Both the position numbers and the translations under genes were made by a program. The notes under the pieces are model-generated. The model had not been told where the DNA came from. It saw only the letters and a program-made list of their open reading frames with translations, and made no database searches. From NCBI GenBank assembly GCA_934644855.1, contig CAKUDJ010000048.1, positions 1 to 6,587 of the forward strand: DNA of 6,587 nt, written 5' to 3'. How positions within the stretch are numbered: the stretch's first letter is position 1; every line of letters starts with the position of its first letter. Below, in pieces: positions 5,201 to 6,587 of this stretch. Source of the DNA: an uncultured Elusimicrobiales bacterium (lineage in GTDB: Bacteria > Elusimicrobiota > Elusimicrobia > Elusimicrobiales > Elusimicrobiaceae).

Positions 5201-6587
5201 TAAACACCGGGGTCTTGACCGTGTGCATAATTTTTACGCCTTCCGTAGCGGTGGAAATAAGCTCCTGCGGGATATTCAGCTCTTTACCGCTTTCAAATAC
5301 TTTTTGGTCTGCCGAGGATAAAAATTCCGCCTGCTCCGGCGAAATATCATGCCGGTAATGCGTCCGGCCGATTACCTCGGCAGAAGTGGTGCCGAAAAGT
5401 TCCTCGCTCTTTTTGTTCCACAAAATATATTTACCGTCTTGGTTTTTGACGGAAAGCGCGAGCGGCAGGTTATCAATAACCGTTTGCAGGAAGTTGCGTG
5501 TTTTGACGATTTCTTCTTCCTGCAATTTCTTTTCGGTAATATCCTGGGCCAGGGTAAGCATCATATACGGGTTGCCGTCTTTGTCATACACCGGCACTTT
5601 AATTAAATGCAGCAGCACTTTTTTGCCGCGGCGGGTGGTGTACCATTCCGCGGGCAAATCCACCACTTTTTTATCGGCAAAAATGGCGTTTTCGCGTTGG
5701 CCGTAAAAATCACTTTCTTCTTTATATTCCGGCTCATCCGGGAAGATTTCATGCGCGGCTTTGTTGATAAAAGACATCTGGTTATCCACCCCGCGCGCAT
5801 AAATAGCCAAGGGGGCGTTATCCAATACCGCTTGTTGGAAGTTATGCGCCACCGCCAGGCGGTTTTCCTGCTCTTTCTTTTCGGTAATATCTTCGGCCAG
5901 GGTAATTACAAAGTTCAGCTCGTTGTTTTCGTCCTTCACGGGTACTTTGATTAAGTGCAGGATTTTCTGCGTGCCGTCCGCCGTTTTATACGGCTCTTCC
6001 GGCAAGTCCAAGGTTTTGCCGCTGGCCAAAATGGCGCCTTCCCGCCCTAAATAAGAGGCCACTTCCTCTTTGGTTTCGTGCGGCAAGGAACCGTCGGAAG
6101 AGAAGTCTTTTTCGTCCATAGCGCCAAACATACCGGTACAACGCTTGTTGCGCAGCAGCAGTTGGCCGTTTTCTCCCCGGGCATACAGGCCGATAGGCGC
6201 GTTATCCACAATGGCCTGCAACAGCTTGTTCATGCGCTCAATTTCGCGCTCTTGCTCGCGGCGTTTGGTCACGTCTTCTACAATAGAAAGCACCACCGGC
6301 TCCGGCCCGGCCTTAAAAAGCGGCACTTTAATCATGCGGATATAGTGCTCGTTGCCGGATTGGTCCAAATACACTTCGTCCGGGAATTCCTGTGTTTTCC
6401 CCGTCCGCAGGATTTCTTCTTCTCTCTCGTGGTAGGCATCTATTTGCTCCCGCGTTTGTTTGGCGTGCGGAGAATTGAAAAAACGGGGTTGGCACTCGTT
6501 AAAAATAGCCATGGTTTGTTTATTAAAAAATATCATCCGCCTGTCGGCCGTGCGGGTATATAACCCCACGGGCACGTTATCCACAAT
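2274..6587 (-). CDS. Giant multi-PAS/GAF sensor protein without visible output domain (5' end outside window)
   Basis: The frame is open across the right edge. The GTG at 6584 is not the start, because ATT GTG GAT AAC there encodes the IVDN that opens a PAS repeat. Counting that GTG as residue 1, 1436 residues are visible. PAS-like units sit at about 1-104, 125-233, 253-350, 369-477, 498-604, 621-739, 794-897, 914-1032, 1048-1155 and 1333-1436. A GAF domain sits at about 1168-1315. Most PAS units end in D(I/V)(T/S)xx followed by a charged helix, the usual PAS/PAC linker. A Pro/Ala-rich linker is at 741-792. No membrane segment, kinase H-box or N-box, GGDEF, EAL or HTH was found, and the protein ends on the last PAS strand (GYALIGMKTSK). 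PAS and GAF domains bind small ligands, cofactors or partner proteins, so a cytoplasmic signal-integrating role is inferred. Ligand and output are unknown. A histidine kinase or other effector could lie N-terminally, outside the window. Confidence 0.9.
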   Translation of the reverse strand: MVDNVPVGLYTRTADRRMIFFNKQTMAIFNECQPRFFNSPHAKQTREQIDAYHEREEEILRTGKTQEFPDEVYLDQSGNEHYIRMIKVPLFKAGPEPVVLSIVEDVTKRREQEREIERMNKLLQAIVDNAPIGLYARGENGQLLLRNKRCTGMFGAMDEKDFSSDGSLPHETKEEVASYLGREGAILASGKTLDLPEEPYKTADGTQKILHLIKVPVKDENNELNFVITLAEDITEKKEQENRLAVAHNFQQAVLDNAPLAIYARGVDNQMSFINKAAHEIFPDEPEYKEESDFYGQRENAIFADKKVVDLPAEWYTTRRGKKVLLHLIKVPVYDKDGNPYMMLTLAQDITEKKLQEEEIVKTRNFLQTVIDNLPLALSVKNQDGKYILWNKKSEELFGTTSAEVIGRTHYRHDISPEQAEFLSSADQKVFESGKELNIPQELISTATEGVKIMHTVKTPVFTQDGKPDCLLSVSEDITAKTKMEKQIREANDKNTLLVDNAREGVAMLEDGKVLYANHAVLQILGLDSLEELQHRPLLDMVAPDYHIFAQEKYEAVANGTQGSDAATEIHFLRADGTEVETEFAATASRYLGRRIVMCFLRDVTESNRAFREIKKERANFRAAFENDITPAFVMTGKGYIAVMNRAARKLFHFTQADKNFYRNVYMKPALTLAVRKELRQGCSAQMDYVFDFERAKVKFPGRITGEGKLPLCATFEPMNRRDSKDGTVEADYVVYLQPKNGPAPLPPAPGENGAKPRLRLLKKGDAANASCAPNAPAAPAGVSVPPAPPVKMQFMLPNTEPYAVCSPEFKITQCNDLFCSLCQLEQGELSGQEIIKLFDEPSNALLKDDLKNLAAGEDLENREYNLRIASGLETVAVRLSAVKESNGSYLFILRNLAFHRQIMRILEERSAQLNALLDATEGVVFSVSCDGKTFGRIEQANKFLTQMLDYSHDELISLKFRELFSAPGRVREAKTDEWFIRLEDQFFKDGRANFSAPVYRKDGSKLQAEVTIVPIDLANRNEAMVVVRDISTQLDKLAQDSQQAQELRSVRQAMPGLYLKVNASGRVLEVSSNLEYLTTAQASERFMNKTPNEYWPEQTASQEMFAVKEALSVNITTHFDFTQEEAGQTRSYEAAVTPITGREEAIIWIKDVSEKQEHDGRVRELYEISHQTNLSITDLVDKILEFGKRVFKADIGLVLRFADDTAQQMSVVYVTRNDFNIQRYMEFPVEECLTNVADDSIVEYPDLGNTSCTHCIHVAKQFGAMIAAPLSVNGKAAGALCFAARNTRRSFDNGAEELIGLMARMLSLRIELRQAGKAVSETSQSLTRTLEYVDFPAVMIGMDYRIRSANAAFLETTGCRVAVKMNFFDRFIRKPSVARKAFRSAAQNGNPKAFHLRMDLLHENGLYVETNWEVFVIRDAEGQTEGYALIGMKTSK
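2640..3083 (-). other. GAF domain of the sensor, with a Cys/His cluster
   Basis: Residues about 1168-1315 look like a GAF domain. They start with a helix (LSITDLVDKILEFGKRVF), then have the strand pair IGLVLRF / MSVVYVTR, the core GAMIAAPLSVNGKAAGALCFAAR and the final helix AEELIGLMARMLSLRIELRQ. Just before the core lie Cys1232 and the motif SCTHCIH (Cys1252, His1254, Cys1255, His1257), a possible metal, Fe-S or redox site. Cofactor binding is inference. Confidence 0.7.
4209..4364 (-). other. Proline/alanine-rich linker within the sensor protein
   Basis: Residues 741-792 (numbered from the GTG at 6584) are mostly Pro, Ala, Gly and Asn with a short basic patch PRLRLLKKG in the middle. They contain no PAS-like strands. 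The segment divides the protein into an N-terminal array of six PAS units and a C-terminal PAS3-GAF-PAS module, and is probably a flexible hinge. Confidence 0.7.
5097..6587 (-). repeat. Four tandem diverged PAS units inside the sensor gene
   Basis: Units span 6213-6587 (cut by the edge), 5829-6212, 5481-5828 and 5097-5480, each 348-384 bp. Each begins with a form of (I/V)(V/L/I)DNxP, seen as IVDNVPVGLYTR, IVDNAPIGLYAR, VLDNAPLAIYAR and VIDNLPLALSVK. Each has a central P(D/E/A/Q)E motif and then a strand related to LHLIKVPV. Each closes with EDVTKRREQE, EDITEKKEQE, QDITEKKLQE or EDITAKTKME. The DNA still shows the kinship. GTTATCCACAAT occurs at 6201-6212 and 6576-6587. TTTCTTTTCGGTAATATC followed by three bases and GGCCAGGGTAA occurs at 5526-5557 and 5874-5905, with two differences in 32 bases. 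Confidence 0.85.

Noticed and set aside
6201..6212. Perfect DnaA-box consensus TTATCCACA at 6202-6210 and again at 6577-6585, with near matches at 5086 and 5782, suggesting an origin
   Set aside because: Most of these fall in the codons for the repeated PAS opening motif (I/V)VDN, at the repeat period. They are explained by the duplicated protein sequence, and there is no A/T-rich unwinding region or dnaA/dnaN context.
6078..6563. 161-codon and other long plus-strand frames opposite the PAS array
   Set aside because: The minus-strand frame is continuous and full of PAS motifs. The plus-strand translations repeat with the same period as the PAS units, which shows they are mirror images of that repeat.
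5097..6587. Evenly spaced repeats that could suggest a CRISPR-like or other non-coding repeat array
   Set aside because: The period is 348-384 bp, always a multiple of three, and the repeats preserve PAS domain structure, so they are internal protein repeats.

Overview
The window is about half G+C and holds ordinary bacterial chromosome. No tRNA, rRNA, insertion sequence, phage gene or CRISPR array is visible. The gene order nrnA-truB-ribF is a housekeeping arrangement found in many bacterial phyla, so it does not fix the organism. The very large multi-PAS sensor together with short, tightly packed housekeeping genes would suit a free-living or gut bacterium outside the best-studied groups. 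Elusimicrobiota is one guess, from general style only and with low confidence.

Left part (1-1934, plus strand): the 3' end of nrnA (DHH/DHHA1 oligoribonuclease/pAp phosphatase), then truB (tRNA pseudouridine-55 synthase), then ribF (riboflavin kinase/FAD synthetase). Each gene overlaps the next, by 23 bp and 11 bp, so they almost certainly form one transcript with coupled translation. A short G+C hairpin with a T-run sits on the ribF stop codon and probably ends the operon.

Middle (1935-2273): a convergent intergenic stretch of about 340 bp. It contains several inverted repeats, including a strong hairpin just after the minus-strand gene that is its likely terminator. It also holds a 76-codon open frame with a membrane-like hydrophobic stretch but no convincing start. 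No recognised gene was found here.

Right part (2274-6587, minus strand): one continuous reading frame of more than 1430 codons that enters from beyond the right edge. It encodes a soluble multi-domain sensor with about ten PAS domains and one GAF domain. The first four PAS units are recognisable tandem copies of each other. The visible part has no histidine kinase, GGDEF, EAL, methyl-accepting or DNA-binding domain. The protein stops right at the end of its last PAS domain, so any output must be encoded N-terminally outside the window or supplied by a partner protein. This is the most unusual object in the window. I see no clear evidence of a new multi-gene system.
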